Positions 25,310 through 34,347 of a DNA stretch of 64,000 bases are shown here, one piece after another. This stretch comes from Chthoniobacter sp. Its GTDB lineage: Bacteria; Verrucomicrobiota; Verrucomicrobiia; Chthoniobacterales; Chthoniobacteraceae. A program made the position numbers and the translations under genes. Under the pieces are notes generated by a model that was not told the DNA's origin, searched no databases, and saw nothing but the letters and a program-made list of their open reading frames with translations. The DNA lies in contig JAIOPH010000018.1 of NCBI GenBank assembly GCA_021414005.1, positions 56,585-120,584 on the forward strand, given 5' to 3'. Within the stretch, counting starts at the first letter, position 1; each line of letters opens with the position of its first letter.

Positions 25310-28300
25310 ATGAAAAATACCCAAAACATCACCGACGTAGCCTCGCGCCGTCGTTCCGTCCGCATCCTCGCCAAGTCGGTTGCCGTCCTGCTCGCCGTGC
25401 AGTCGGCACAGGCGGCCGGCATTTTCTGGCTTGGGACCACGGATGGAAACTTCAACGCCAACAATTGGACCGGCACCACCGGAACGGCCATGGTTCCCAC
25501 CTTGGTTCCGCTGAATAACGACGCGCTCATCTTCGACACGGCGGAAGCCAGCTTTAACAACGTGGGCGGCAGCTATGCCCCGAATAATGATCTAACCGGA
25601 CTGACCGGCGTCTCCCTTGCCATTACCGACAGTGATGCCACGAATGATTTCGCCATCGCTGGCAACGACCTTTCGATCGGTGCCGCAGGCATCGTTAGCA
25701 ATGTAACGGTGGGCACCGGAGCCAGCGTGGCCTTTGGCGGCACGGGCATTACTTTGGCGGCCGCGTCCCAGTTTAACTCCGTGGCGGGCTTGCTGAGCGT
25801 CAACTCCGTGGTTGATAACGGTGGCAATCTTCTGACCGTCACTGGCGCGGGGAATACGGACATCAATGGAGTCATCAGCGGCGTGGGTGGCCTGCTGAAA
25901 ACCGGCGCGGGCATCCTCAACCTCACCCAGAGTAACAACTATGGCGGCCAGACTCGGATTTCCGTGGGGACCGTGACCACCAATAACATCGACGCCCTCG
26001 GCACCGGGGCCGCGCTGCTGGTGGACGGCGGCACGCTCGACGTTTTGACCAATACCAACACCGTGGCTGCGGTCACGCTGACCAGTGGGAATATCAATGG
26101 CGGCATCGGCGGCCTTCTCACCGGCACGAGCTTCGCCGTGGAGAGCGGCACGATCGCGGGGAAAATCTCCGGCTCCGGAGCCGTGCTGACCAAGACCACC
26201 GGCGGCACCGTCACCCTTGGGGCCACCAACAATCTTTATACCGGCGGCACGGCGATCAATGGCGGTATCCTCAGCCTCGGAGCCAATGGTGCGCTCCACT
26301 CCACCACGGGCAACATCACCTTTGGCGGCGGAACCCTGCGCTACAACACGGGTGCCACCACCACGGATTATTCCGCGCGTTTCAAGAACAGCACCGCGGC
26401 GATCAGTCTCGATACCAATGGGCAGACCGTGACGCTGGCCGGGCTCATCGACAATACGAACACCGCCGGCCTGACGAAATCGGGGGCTGGAACGCTGATT
26501 ATTTCCAGCGCGGCGGGCAACAACTCCTACACCGGTGGAACTACTGTCACCGGCGGCATTTTGACGGCGTCGCGCAGTGGCACAGGCACGTTTAGCTTCG
26601 GCGGAACCCTGACGCTGCAGAACAACTCCAGCCTGTTTGTTAATTGCGGCGGAGGAATCACCACGATTAACACGCCCATCAATCTTCCGAGTGGCTCGGC
26701 GACCATCCGCATCGACAACGCCAACGGCAACGTCGCCAACACCGACCTCATCATCACCGGCGCGCTCAGCGGAGCCGGCGCCCTCATCGCCACCGGCCTC
26801 AACAATGGCAACCGGCGGAGGTTTGAACTGCAGGTGGCGAATCCGCTGTTTTCCGGCGGTGTGATCCTGCGGGAAACCACACCCATAACCGGGTTCGCCA
26901 CCCGCACCCGCCTCGGCATTTACACGCCCACCTCGCTCGGCACCGGAACGCTGCGCTCGGAGTTCACGGCGGTGACCAATGCGGCAGCGTCTCAAGGCGG
27001 CCTTGAGGTGCCCAACGGCAACTTGAGCAACTCCGGGACCTATGCGGGCCTGGATGTGGGTGCCGGGGTGGCCAACGCGATTGATCTCGCTGCGGGAGCA
27101 AATCTTAATGTCACGGTCAGCCAGTTGAACCCCCTCAAGCTCTCCGGGATTATCTCTGGCAGCGGCTCGCTCACCGTGCTGCCGCCGAACGTCACCGGCA
27201 CCGGCAGCAGTCAGGTCGGCGGCGTCCTTTATCTCACGGGTGCCAACATCTACACGGGCAACACCAACCTCAACGTGACCCCCAGTCAGCCCGTCAATGG
27301 CAGCATCGTGAACCTCGCTTCCGTGGAAACGCCCGGCGTCTCCGGTCCGCTCGGCAACCAACTCGCCAATGCCGCCGGAACCATCCTCTTTGGCGGCGGC
27401 ATTCTCCAGTATTCCGCAGTGAACCAGTTCGACTACTCGGGCCGCTTCAGCACCGCCGCCAACCAGTTCATCAAGATCGATACCAACAGCCAGACCGTCA
27501 CCTTTGCCACGCCGCTGGTCAGTGCGGGCGGCACCATGACCAAGTCGGGCGCGGGCCTCCTGATCCTCACCGCTGCCAACACCTACACCGGCGTTACCAC
27601 CGTCAGTGCCGGCGTTCTGCAGCTCGAAAATGCCACCGCCCTGCCCGGCGGAATCGCCACCGCCGGCGGTGTCAGCAACCTGACCTTCAATGGCGGTGTG
27701 GTTGGCCTGGGTGCCGGTAACAGCAGCTTCACCCGCAGCCTCAATACCGCTGCTACGGTTACCGCGGTTACTTTCACCGGCGACGGTGGTTGGGCGGCCT
27801 ACGGGGCCGACGCCACGGTCAATCTCGGCGGTGCTGGCGGGACGGTGACGTGGGCCGCGACCAATGGCACTGGTCTGAACAACAAAATCCTCATCCTCGG
27901 CGCGACCACCGCCACGCACACCGTGGACCTCCAGAACCCCATCGACCTCGGCGCGGCCAACCGCACCATCCGCGTGGATAACGGCGCGGCCACCACCGAT
28001 GGCCGCCTGACCGGGGCGATCAGCAGCAGCGGCGGCGGCCTCATCAAGACCGGAACCGGCACCCTGAACCTCGACAATGCCGTGCAGGGCTACAACTCCT
28101 TCACCGCTGCGGCCGGAGCCGGAGCCACGAATATCAATGGCGTCCTCGGCACCGCGCCGGGCCTCGCTGTGGTCAGCGTGACGGGCGCCGGGACCAGCTT
28201 GAAATTTGGCACCGTCAGCCAGACCCTCAGTTCGCTCACCGTCGGGGCTGGAGCCACCGTTACCTTCACCAGCGGCTTCGCCTCGTTCAGCGGCGGCGGA

Positions 28301-28411
28301 GGCGGCAAGACCCCGGGCTTAGGTGCGGCCGTCGTGCCCGAGCCCGGCAGCCTTGGCCTCCTGCTCGTTGGTGCGCTCGGTGCGCTGAATCGCCGTCGCC
28401 GTCAGGCGTGA
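25310..28411 (+). CDS. PEP-CTERM autotransporter-associated beta-strand-repeat adhesin
   Basis: This 1,033-residue exported protein starts at ATG 25310 (or 25286, eight residues longer). The signal peptide SVRILAKSVAVLLAVQSAQAA ends near residue 36. The passenger is made of Gly/Thr/Asn-rich strands with about five recognisable PATR-type units of the form L(T)KSGAGxLxLxxANTYTGxTTVxxG (for example near 26230, 26500 and 27560), which build a right-handed beta-helix. The C-terminus is VVPEPGSLGLLLVGALGALNRRRRQA, a good PEP-CTERM signal. The last about 90 residues match those of the other two surface proteins in the window. It is likely a fibrous surface adhesin, substrate unknown. Confidence 0.85.
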   Translation: MKNTQNITDVASRRRSVRILAKSVAVLLAVQSAQAAGIFWLGTTDGNFNANNWTGTTGTAMVPTLVPLNNDALIFDTAEASFNNVGGSYAPNNDLTGLTGVSLAITDSDATNDFAIAGNDLSIGAAGIVSNVTVGTGASVAFGGTGITLAAASQFNSVAGLLSVNSVVDNGGNLLTVTGAGNTDINGVISGVGGLLKTGAGILNLTQSNNYGGQTRISVGTVTTNNIDALGTGAALLVDGGTLDVLTNTNTVAAVTLTSGNINGGIGGLLTGTSFAVESGTIAGKISGSGAVLTKTTGGTVTLGATNNLYTGGTAINGGILSLGANGALHSTTGNITFGGGTLRYNTGATTTDYSARFKNSTAAISLDTNGQTVTLAGLIDNTNTAGLTKSGAGTLIISSAAGNNSYTGGTTVTGGILTASRSGTGTFSFGGTLTLQNNSSLFVNCGGGITTINTPINLPSGSATIRIDNANGNVANTDLIITGALSGAGALIATGLNNGNRRRFELQVANPLFSGGVILRETTPITGFATRTRLGIYTPTSLGTGTLRSEFTAVTNAAASQGGLEVPNGNLSNSGTYAGLDVGAGVANAIDLAAGANLNVTVSQLNPLKLSGIISGSGSLTVLPPNVTGTGSSQVGGVLYLTGANIYTGNTNLNVTPSQPVNGSIVNLASVETPGVSGPLGNQLANAAGTILFGGGILQYSAVNQFDYSGRFSTAANQFIKIDTNSQTVTFATPLVSAGGTMTKSGAGLLILTAANTYTGVTTVSAGVLQLENATALPGGIATAGGVSNLTFNGGVVGLGAGNSSFTRSLNTAATVTAVTFTGDGGWAAYGADATVNLGGAGGTVTWAATNGTGLNNKILILGATTATHTVDLQNPIDLGAANRTIRVDNGAATTDGRLTGAISSSGGGLIKTGTGTLNLDNAVQGYNSFTAAAGAGATNINGVLGTAPGLAVVSVTGAGTSLKFGTVSQTLSSLTVGAGATVTFTSGFASFSGGGGGKTPGLGAAVVPEPGSLGLLLVGALGALNRRRRQA

Positions 28412-28715
28412 GGCGGGGAAAGTGGCTTTGGACTTGAGTCCGACTCCACCGTGCCGGCGGGTGGAGAGCAGGATGTTTGAGATCTGATAATGTGACTTAG
28501 GACCTGTGCAAGTGGTCGAAAAAAGACTGTCGGTGCATACCCGTCCGGCGGTTGCTGGTTGGGAATTTGGGCGCAGGTTGATGAATAGATCCGGCGCGCC
28601 CGGCACGCCGGTGTCGATTCATTGACCGGGCCGGCGTGCCTGGCTCGTCTCCGGGAGTTGGGAAAACGGCGATCCGCCTTGCCCCGCGCCCGCCGCCCCG
28701 GCATTCTCCGCGCCC
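28412..28715. other. Intergenic region between adhesin and restriction enzyme
   Basis: It holds a 16-base partial palindrome (28429-28444, TTGGACTtgAGTCCga) shared with the region after the giant adhesin. It also has a spaced inverted repeat, GGCACGCCGG (28602-28611) with CCGGCGTGCC (28631-28640). No gene is seen. The promoter of the restriction gene must lie here or upstream. Confidence 0.45.
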
Positions 28716-31700
28716 GTGGCCACGGCTGACATCCCATCCTCCCTCGACGCCTTCCTCGCGCGCTGGTCCAGCGCCGGAGCGAGCGAACGGGCCAACGCCC
28801 AGCTCTTCCTCACCGAGCTGGCCGATCTTCTCGGTGTCCCGCGCCCGGGCAACGACCACGCCAGCGGCTACACTTTCGAGTTCCCGGTCAGGATCCCCAC
28901 CGGCCCCGGCCAGGCCACCGATGGCCGCATCGATCTCTACCGCCGCGGCTGCTTCGTGCTGGAGGCCAAGCAATTCGTCGCGCCGAAAGCGGAGCAGACC
29001 AATCTCGAACTCGCCGCCCTCGCCTCCGGTGCAGAGGTCGAGGGAAAGAAGAAATCCGGCCCCATCCGTGGCAGCGATGCGTGGGACGACGCCATGTGGC
29101 GGGCGAAAGGGCAGGCCGAGCGCTACGCCCGGCATCTCCCGGAAAACGAACCGCCCGCGCCCTTCCTCCTCGTCGTCGATGTCGGCCACAGCCTCGAGGT
29201 CTATTCCGACTTCACCCAAGCCGGCCGCGCCTATCAGGCTTATCCCGATCCCCGCAGCTTTCGCCTGCGCCTCGCCGATCTGGTCGATCCTGCCATCCGC
29301 GAGCGTCTCCGCCGCATCTGGCTCGACCCGCTCTCGCTCGACCCCGCCAAAGTCAGCGCCGAAGTCACCCGCGAGATCGCCGGCTACCTCGCCATCCTCG
29401 CCACCTCGCTGGAGGAAGCCGGGCACGCTCCGCGACTCGTTGCCGAATTCCTCACCCGCTGCCTCTTCTGCATGTTCGCCGAAGACGTCGGCCTGTTGCC
29501 GAAGGACGGCTTCCGCGGCCTGCTCGAAAGCCTGCGCCAGTCGCCCGAAGGCTTCGTCCCCAAGCTCCGCCAGCTCTTCGCCGAGATGCAGACCGGCACC
29601 GACTTCTCCGTCATCCTCAATAAGAAGCTGCTCCGCTTCAACGGCGGCCTCTTCGAAGACGCCAGCGTCCTCCCGCTCGACGGCACCCAGCTCGGCATCC
29701 TCATCAAAGCCTCCACGATGCAGTGGAAAGACGTCGAGCCCGCCATCTTCGGCACCCTGCTCGAGCGCGCGCTCGATCCCGAGGAACGCCACCAGCTCGG
29801 CGCCCACTACACCCCGCGCGCCTACGTCGAGCGGCTCGTCCTCCCCACCGTCATCGAGCCCCTGCGCGACGAGTGGCAGGCCGTCCGCGCCGCCGCCCTC
29901 GTCCACGCGCAAAAGGGCGACCTGAAAAGCGCCCGCGCTGAGATCACCCGCTTCCACACCCAGCTCTGCGAAATCACCGTCCTCGATCCCGCCTGCGGCT
30001 CCGGCAATTTCCTCTACGTCACCCTCGAACACCTCAAGCGCCTCGAAGGCGAAGTCCTCGATACCGCCGCCGGCTTTGGCGAAAACCTCCTCCTCGACCT
30101 CGCCACCCACAGCGTCGATCCGCACCAGTTCCTCGGCCTGGAGCTGAACCCGCGCGCCGCCTCGCTCGCCGAGCTGGTCCTCTGGATCGGCTACCTCCAG
30201 TGGCACTTCCGCACCCGCGGCCAGACCCTGCCCGCCGAGCCCGTGCTGAAAAAGTTCCGCAACATCGAGTGCCGCGACGCCGTGCTCGCGTGGGACGGCG
30301 ACCCGCAGCCCGCGCGCGACGAGCGCGGCGAGATCGTCACCGTCTGGGATCGGCGGAGCCAAAAGACCGACCTCGTCACCGGCCGCGACGTGCCCGACGA
30401 GACGAAGCGCGTCCCGCTGCTCACCTATCCGAACGCGCGCCCCGCCGCGTGGCCGAAGGCGGATTACATCGTCGGCAATCCGCCGTTTCTTGCGAACCGG
30501 AAGATGCGCGCGGAACTCGGTGATGGATATGTAGAAGCACTTTCGAATTCTTACTCGGCGATAAGCCAGCCGGTAGACTTCGTGATGTTCTTTTGGATGA
30601 AGGCGGCGGCTGTAGTGGCAAACGGAGACGCGAACGCTTCCGGTTTGGTAACCACCAGCCGCATCCGCTTATCGCAAAACCAAAGTGTCGTTCGCGATGC
30701 CGTGTCTAACGGAACGCGATTGGTGTTTGCCATCCCCGACCATCCTTGGGGAAAGGACAAGGACGATGCCGAGGTCAGAGTCGCGATGACTGTTCTCCGG
30801 CGGGCGGGCGACGGAGTGAAGCCACAGATGCTTGTCGCGCCGAATCACGACAAGGTTGCCGTCGGGCTCGACGCAGGAAAGGGAGACATCGACATCGGTG
30901 CGTTTACCGAAATCCTTGATCGGGAAATCCCGCCTGACTTGTCGCCGCAGGAAGACATTTCCGAACTTCGGGAACTGAAAGCGTGGAGTGGTTTATGCCA
31001 CACTGGAATGAAGCCCTATTCCGAGACGTTGCTCGTTGACGAAGACACCGCGAAGAAACTCTTTCCAGACCCGGACGCATTCAAGAAGCACGCGAAGCCG
31101 TATCGCAATGGGCAAGACGTCGCGCGCACGCCCCGCGGTGTTCGCGTGTTGGATTTCTTCGGACTGTCCGAGGCCGAGATTCGCGCCTCATACGCCGAGG
31201 CTTACCAATACCTCCTTACCCACACGAAGCCCGAGCGCTCGCAAGAGCGCAACCCTCGCCTTCGCGCCGAATGGTGGCTGTTCGAGGCCAATCGCCCGGA
31301 ACTCCGAAATGCGATCGAAGGGCTAACGCGATACATCGTGACGGTCGAAAATTCGCCCACGCGCTACTTCACATTCGTAACTGGCGACATTCTCCCGGAT
31401 CAGAAACTCCGCGTGATCGCGTGCGATGACGCATTCACGCTTGGTGTCCTGTCCACAAGGATGCACGCGCTCTTTGCGACGAGAGCAGGCGGACGGCATG
31501 GCGTCCGGAATACCCCGGTCTATAACACGCAGTGCGCGACGACGTTTCCCTTCCCCGCGTGCGACGAAGCGGCGAAGGCGCGCATCCGTTCCCTCGGGGA
31601 GGAACTGGACGCGCACCGCAAGCGGGTGCAGGCGCAGCACCCCGGCCTTTCGCTCACCGCGATGTATAACGTCCTCGAAGCCCTCCGCGCCGGACGCGCC

Positions 31701-32213
31701 CTCACGCCCAAGGAAACCGCCACCCACGACGCCGGCCTCGTCTCCGTCCTCCGCCAGCTCCACGACGAACTCGATACCGCCGTCGCCACCGCCTACGGCT
31801 GGCTCCGCGACGGCCGCACCGAAACCGACCTGCCCGACGCCGAAATCCTCACCCGCCTCGTCGCCCTCAACGCCACCCGCACCGCCGAAGAAGCCCGCGG
31901 CCAAATCCGCTACCTCCGCCCCGCCTACCAAGCCCCCAGCGGCCAGACCACGCAGACCGGCCTCAGCCTGCCGGCGGCGGAAAAACGGAAAGTGGAAAGT
32001 GGAAAGCGGAAAGCAAAACAGCCCTGGCCAAAGTCCCTCGCGGAACGCGTCCAGGCCGTCGAACGCGCCCTCGCCGCCACCGCGTCCCCCGTCACCCCCG
32101 CCCAACTCGCCAAACACTTCCTCCGCGCCAAACCCGAGGACCTCGCCGAAATCCTCGAAACCCTCGCCACCCTCGGCCGGGCGCACCGAGAAGGGGAAAG
32201 ATATTTTCACTAG
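28716..32213 (+). CDS. MmeI-like single-chain restriction endonuclease and DNA adenine methyltransferase (Type IIG/IIL)
   Basis: This 1,165-residue protein has an N-terminal PD-(D/E)XK nuclease site: Asp73 in DGRIDL, then EAK at 83-85. This is the same D-x9-ExK spacing known for MmeI. A helical spacer with AEFLTRCLFCMFAEDVGLLPKDGF follows at about 240-265. The methyltransferase domain has motif I DPACGSGNFL (about 425-434) and motif IV NPPF (588-591), typical of N6-adenine methylases. A target-recognition region runs to about 945 and ends in NTPVYNTQCATTFPFP. A C-terminal extension follows, with a low-complexity KRKVESGKRKAKQ linker encoded by a 7-bp repeat, then a small predicted winged-helix-like end. 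Such enzymes methylate one strand and cut at a distance, with one domain setting both specificities. The start is GTG 28716. The recognition sequence is unknown. Confidence 0.87.
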   Translation: MATADIPSSLDAFLARWSSAGASERANAQLFLTELADLLGVPRPGNDHASGYTFEFPVRIPTGPGQATDGRIDLYRRGCFVLEAKQFVAPKAEQTNLELAALASGAEVEGKKKSGPIRGSDAWDDAMWRAKGQAERYARHLPENEPPAPFLLVVDVGHSLEVYSDFTQAGRAYQAYPDPRSFRLRLADLVDPAIRERLRRIWLDPLSLDPAKVSAEVTREIAGYLAILATSLEEAGHAPRLVAEFLTRCLFCMFAEDVGLLPKDGFRGLLESLRQSPEGFVPKLRQLFAEMQTGTDFSVILNKKLLRFNGGLFEDASVLPLDGTQLGILIKASTMQWKDVEPAIFGTLLERALDPEERHQLGAHYTPRAYVERLVLPTVIEPLRDEWQAVRAAALVHAQKGDLKSARAEITRFHTQLCEITVLDPACGSGNFLYVTLEHLKRLEGEVLDTAAGFGENLLLDLATHSVDPHQFLGLELNPRAASLAELVLWIGYLQWHFRTRGQTLPAEPVLKKFRNIECRDAVLAWDGDPQPARDERGEIVTVWDRRSQKTDLVTGRDVPDETKRVPLLTYPNARPAAWPKADYIVGNPPFLANRKMRAELGDGYVEALSNSYSAISQPVDFVMFFWMKAAAVVANGDANASGLVTTSRIRLSQNQSVVRDAVSNGTRLVFAIPDHPWGKDKDDAEVRVAMTVLRRAGDGVKPQMLVAPNHDKVAVGLDAGKGDIDIGAFTEILDREIPPDLSPQEDISELRELKAWSGLCHTGMKPYSETLLVDEDTAKKLFPDPDAFKKHAKPYRNGQDVARTPRGVRVLDFFGLSEAEIRASYAEAYQYLLTHTKPERSQERNPRLRAEWWLFEANRPELRNAIEGLTRYIVTVENSPTRYFTFVTGDILPDQKLRVIACDDAFTLGVLSTRMHALFATRAGGRHGVRNTPVYNTQCATTFPFPACDEAAKARIRSLGEELDAHRKRVQAQHPGLSLTAMYNVLEALRAGRALTPKETATHDAGLVSVLRQLHDELDTAVATAYGWLRDGRTETDLPDAEILTRLVALNATRTAEEARGQIRYLRPAYQAPSGQTTQTGLSLPAAEKRKVESGKRKAKQPWPKSLAERVQAVERALAATASPVTPAQLAKHFLRAKPEDLAEILETLATLGRAHREGERYFH
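31986..32013 (+). repeat. Heptanucleotide tandem repeat inside the restriction gene
   Basis: Four consecutive 7-base units (C/T)GGAAAG lie in frame within the C-terminal linker codons. The unit length is not a multiple of three, so a change of one copy would shift the frame. Only about 65 residues plus the stop lie downstream. Confidence 0.8.
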
Positions 32214-32239
32214 CACTCTAAACTAATAACCGAACCGCC

Positions 32240-33310
32240 ATGACAAAAGACGAAGAGGAACGACTTATCCTAGTTCGCAGGTTCAAACTCCGTTATCGAC
32301 GACTGGTTCGGAAAGCCGGATGGAGTTTGAAGGATGACCTAAAGCCAGCCGGGGGATTTAGTGGGGTTTTCTCCACGTGGGGACGCGTTGCACGCGCCGG
32401 CATTTCCCTTATTGCCCTCGCCGACGTCGTGCTTGTATTCGTAAGAATGTTACCATGGGCGATGAAGGAAGTGGATGTCTCATTTGGCGACAATGGTGCA
32501 ATCCGTCTTCATGTCCCTGGCGAGAAGGTGGAGTGGATGACCGGGGTGGCAGCCTCAAAGCTATGGTACAATACTAGAATTAAAATACCGCCTGGCGGCG
32601 CAGTCACGCTGGAAGCATGGGGGGTCGTCAACCTCGCCGTGCATAGATTGGTAACTGCGGCAATCGACGATACAATACCACATCAACCGTGGGTCGGACC
32701 TCACGGGGTTACCTTGGGAGCGAATGGCGCCGATGTTCCGAAGAAAGATACCGCGAGAGAAAAACTAATCCTTCATCGCAAGGAAGGGGAATTACCACGA
32801 TACGGCCTCCTTCTGGCGTGCTTAGTCCCAAGCAATGCTCCTGATTCCGATCGTCCAGGAAAACACAACCCTCGTCCCTCTAAGTTTCATATCTACGAAT
32901 TTGACGATAAAGATGACCCGATCCGAAATAGCTCCTCGGAAACGTGCGAACTTTGGTTGGTAGTAAATGACGTCGTCCTTGACGAGAAAAATCCTGAAAG
33001 CGGGAAGTTGTATATCGAAACCGTGAAAACAGAAATTGAGCAGTCGCGATCCTATACAGCGACGGATGAATTTGATAATGCGGTGAAGACTCTTGAGGAG
33101 GAGGCAGGCAAATTGGGAGATACTGGCGTGCCACCTAGCGAGAAGTTGATGTGGTCGAAAATACTCGAAATCCTTAAAGGATTACGTCAAGAGGCGACAA
33201 GGCGGAAGACGGCGGAACAAAGGTGGAATTATATAGAAGAAAAGGGCTATTGGGATCTTTGGTATGACGATAACATGGGGGAGTTTCAAGTTAAGTGCAC
33301 GGTGAAGTAG
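32240..33310 (+). CDS. Membrane-anchored protein with a PA-IL (LecA)-like beta-sandwich domain
   Basis: This 356-residue protein is of unknown function. Residues 1-50 are basic and probably cytoplasmic. A single hydrophobic helix is at about 52-75 (ARAGISLIALADVVLVFVRMLPW). Residues about 100-262 follow the order of motifs in galactophilic lectin PA-IL-like domains: SKLWYNTRIKIPPGGAVTLEAWG, WVGPHGV, PRYGLLLACLV and ELWLVVNDVVLDEKNPESGKLYIE. The last has the Asp of the LecA NDV calcium loop, but not all ligands are kept. The final 90 residues are helical and charged. The gene has clearly lower GC than its flanks (about 43% in one sampled 60-base line), so it was probably acquired by transfer. 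It follows the restriction gene by 26 bases and precedes a nuclease-like gene by 15. Confidence 0.45.
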   Translation: MTKDEEERLILVRRFKLRYRRLVRKAGWSLKDDLKPAGGFSGVFSTWGRVARAGISLIALADVVLVFVRMLPWAMKEVDVSFGDNGAIRLHVPGEKVEWMTGVAASKLWYNTRIKIPPGGAVTLEAWGVVNLAVHRLVTAAIDDTIPHQPWVGPHGVTLGANGADVPKKDTAREKLILHRKEGELPRYGLLLACLVPSNAPDSDRPGKHNPRPSKFHIYEFDDKDDPIRNSSSETCELWLVVNDVVLDEKNPESGKLYIETVKTEIEQSRSYTATDEFDNAVKTLEEEAGKLGDTGVPPSEKLMWSKILEILKGLRQEATRRKTAEQRWNYIEEKGYWDLWYDDNMGEFQVKCTVK

Positions 33311-33325
33311 TCTCAGACGACCGAG

Positions 33326-34330
33326 ATGCTCTGGACCCCGACCCAACAATTCCACCCGTGGCCGTTCGACAAAGAGGCGGAACTCGAAACGACCATCGCC
33401 GAGGTGAAGACGGCGCTCTTTGGCGAGAGCCGCATTTATCTCGATGTGAAGAAGCTCATCGGCGAGCGGGGCCGGACGCAGAACATCCCGGACGGGTATC
33501 TGCTCGATCTCTCCAGCCCGCGGCGACCGGTGCTCTATCTCGTGGAGGTGGAACTGGCGCGGCACGATCCGCTGCGGCACATCGCGCAGCAGCTCCTGAA
33601 TTTCTCCCTCTCCTTCAAGAGCACGCCGCAGAAGATGAAAGGCATCCTGCGCGACACCTTGCAGAAGAGCCCGGAGGCGGTGGCGCGATGCGAGGCCTAT
33701 GCGGCGGCGAACAACTTCAACAACATCGACTACCTGCTGGAGCGGATGATCTACGATGAAGGAGCCTTCAACGCGCTGCTTATCATCGACGAACTGGAGG
33801 AAGAACTGGAAAGCATCGTGCGGAGTTCCCTGCGCTTTCCCGTGGAGACGCTGGAGGTGCAACGCTTCCGCTCAGCGACGGGCAAGGCGGTGTATCAGTT
33901 CGAGCCTTTCCTCTATGACTTGAGCACGCAAGAGGCGACGCGGGCTGCCGAGCCAGGCAATACCCCGGCGCTCGACCCAGCGGAGATCGATACCATCGTG
34001 GTGCCTGCGCGGGAGGATGGATTCAAAGAGACCTTCCTCGGCGAGGATATGTGGCGGGCGGTGCGCATCCATTCCAGCATGCTCCCTAAGATTCGCTATC
34101 TTGCCACGTATCAGGTCGCGCCCGTCTCGGCTATCACCCACGTGGCGGAGGTGGCGAGGATCGAGCCGTGGAAGGACAGCGGGAAATACGCACTCTATTT
34201 CAAGGAGCCGGCGAAGAAGATCGGCCCCATTCCGCTGGTTTCCGGCGGAAAGGCCAGCGCCCCGCAAGCCCCGCGTTACACGTCCTCCGCCCGTCTCCAA
34301 AAGGCGAAGACGCTGGATGAGGTTTTCTGA
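33326..34330 (+). CDS. Candidate PD-(D/E)XK nuclease fused to a PUA/EVE-like domain
   Basis: This 334-residue protein has no assigned name. Residues about 15-120 read as a small nuclease fold. TRNIPDG-like NIPDGYLLDL supplies Asp56, and LYLVEVEL supplies Glu74-x-Glu76 on the next strand, followed by a helix with HDPLRHIAQQLLNF. This is the PD-(D/E)xE/K arrangement, but with Glu in place of the usual Lys. Residues about 225-320 (MLPKIRYLATYQVAPVSAITHVAEVARIEPW, KYALYF, PRYTSSARLQKAKTLDEVF) resemble PUA-superfamily EVE/ASCH-type domains, which can bind modified bases in DNA or RNA. The middle (IDELEEELESIV) is helical. In the context of a restriction enzyme, a modification-sensing role is plausible but unproven. 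Confidence 0.45.
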   Translation: MLWTPTQQFHPWPFDKEAELETTIAEVKTALFGESRIYLDVKKLIGERGRTQNIPDGYLLDLSSPRRPVLYLVEVELARHDPLRHIAQQLLNFSLSFKSTPQKMKGILRDTLQKSPEAVARCEAYAAANNFNNIDYLLERMIYDEGAFNALLIIDELEEELESIVRSSLRFPVETLEVQRFRSATGKAVYQFEPFLYDLSTQEATRAAEPGNTPALDPAEIDTIVVPAREDGFKETFLGEDMWRAVRIHSSMLPKIRYLATYQVAPVSAITHVAEVARIEPWKDSGKYALYFKEPAKKIGPIPLVSGGKASAPQAPRYTSSARLQKAKTLDEVF

Positions 34331-34347
34331 CTTTTCCGCGAGAGCGC

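Noticed and set aside
25592..27919. 775-codon minus-strand open frame inside the 1,033-residue adhesin
   Set aside because: It is an antisense shadow of repeated Gly/Thr codons; the plus-strand frame has signal peptide, repeats and PEP-CTERM.
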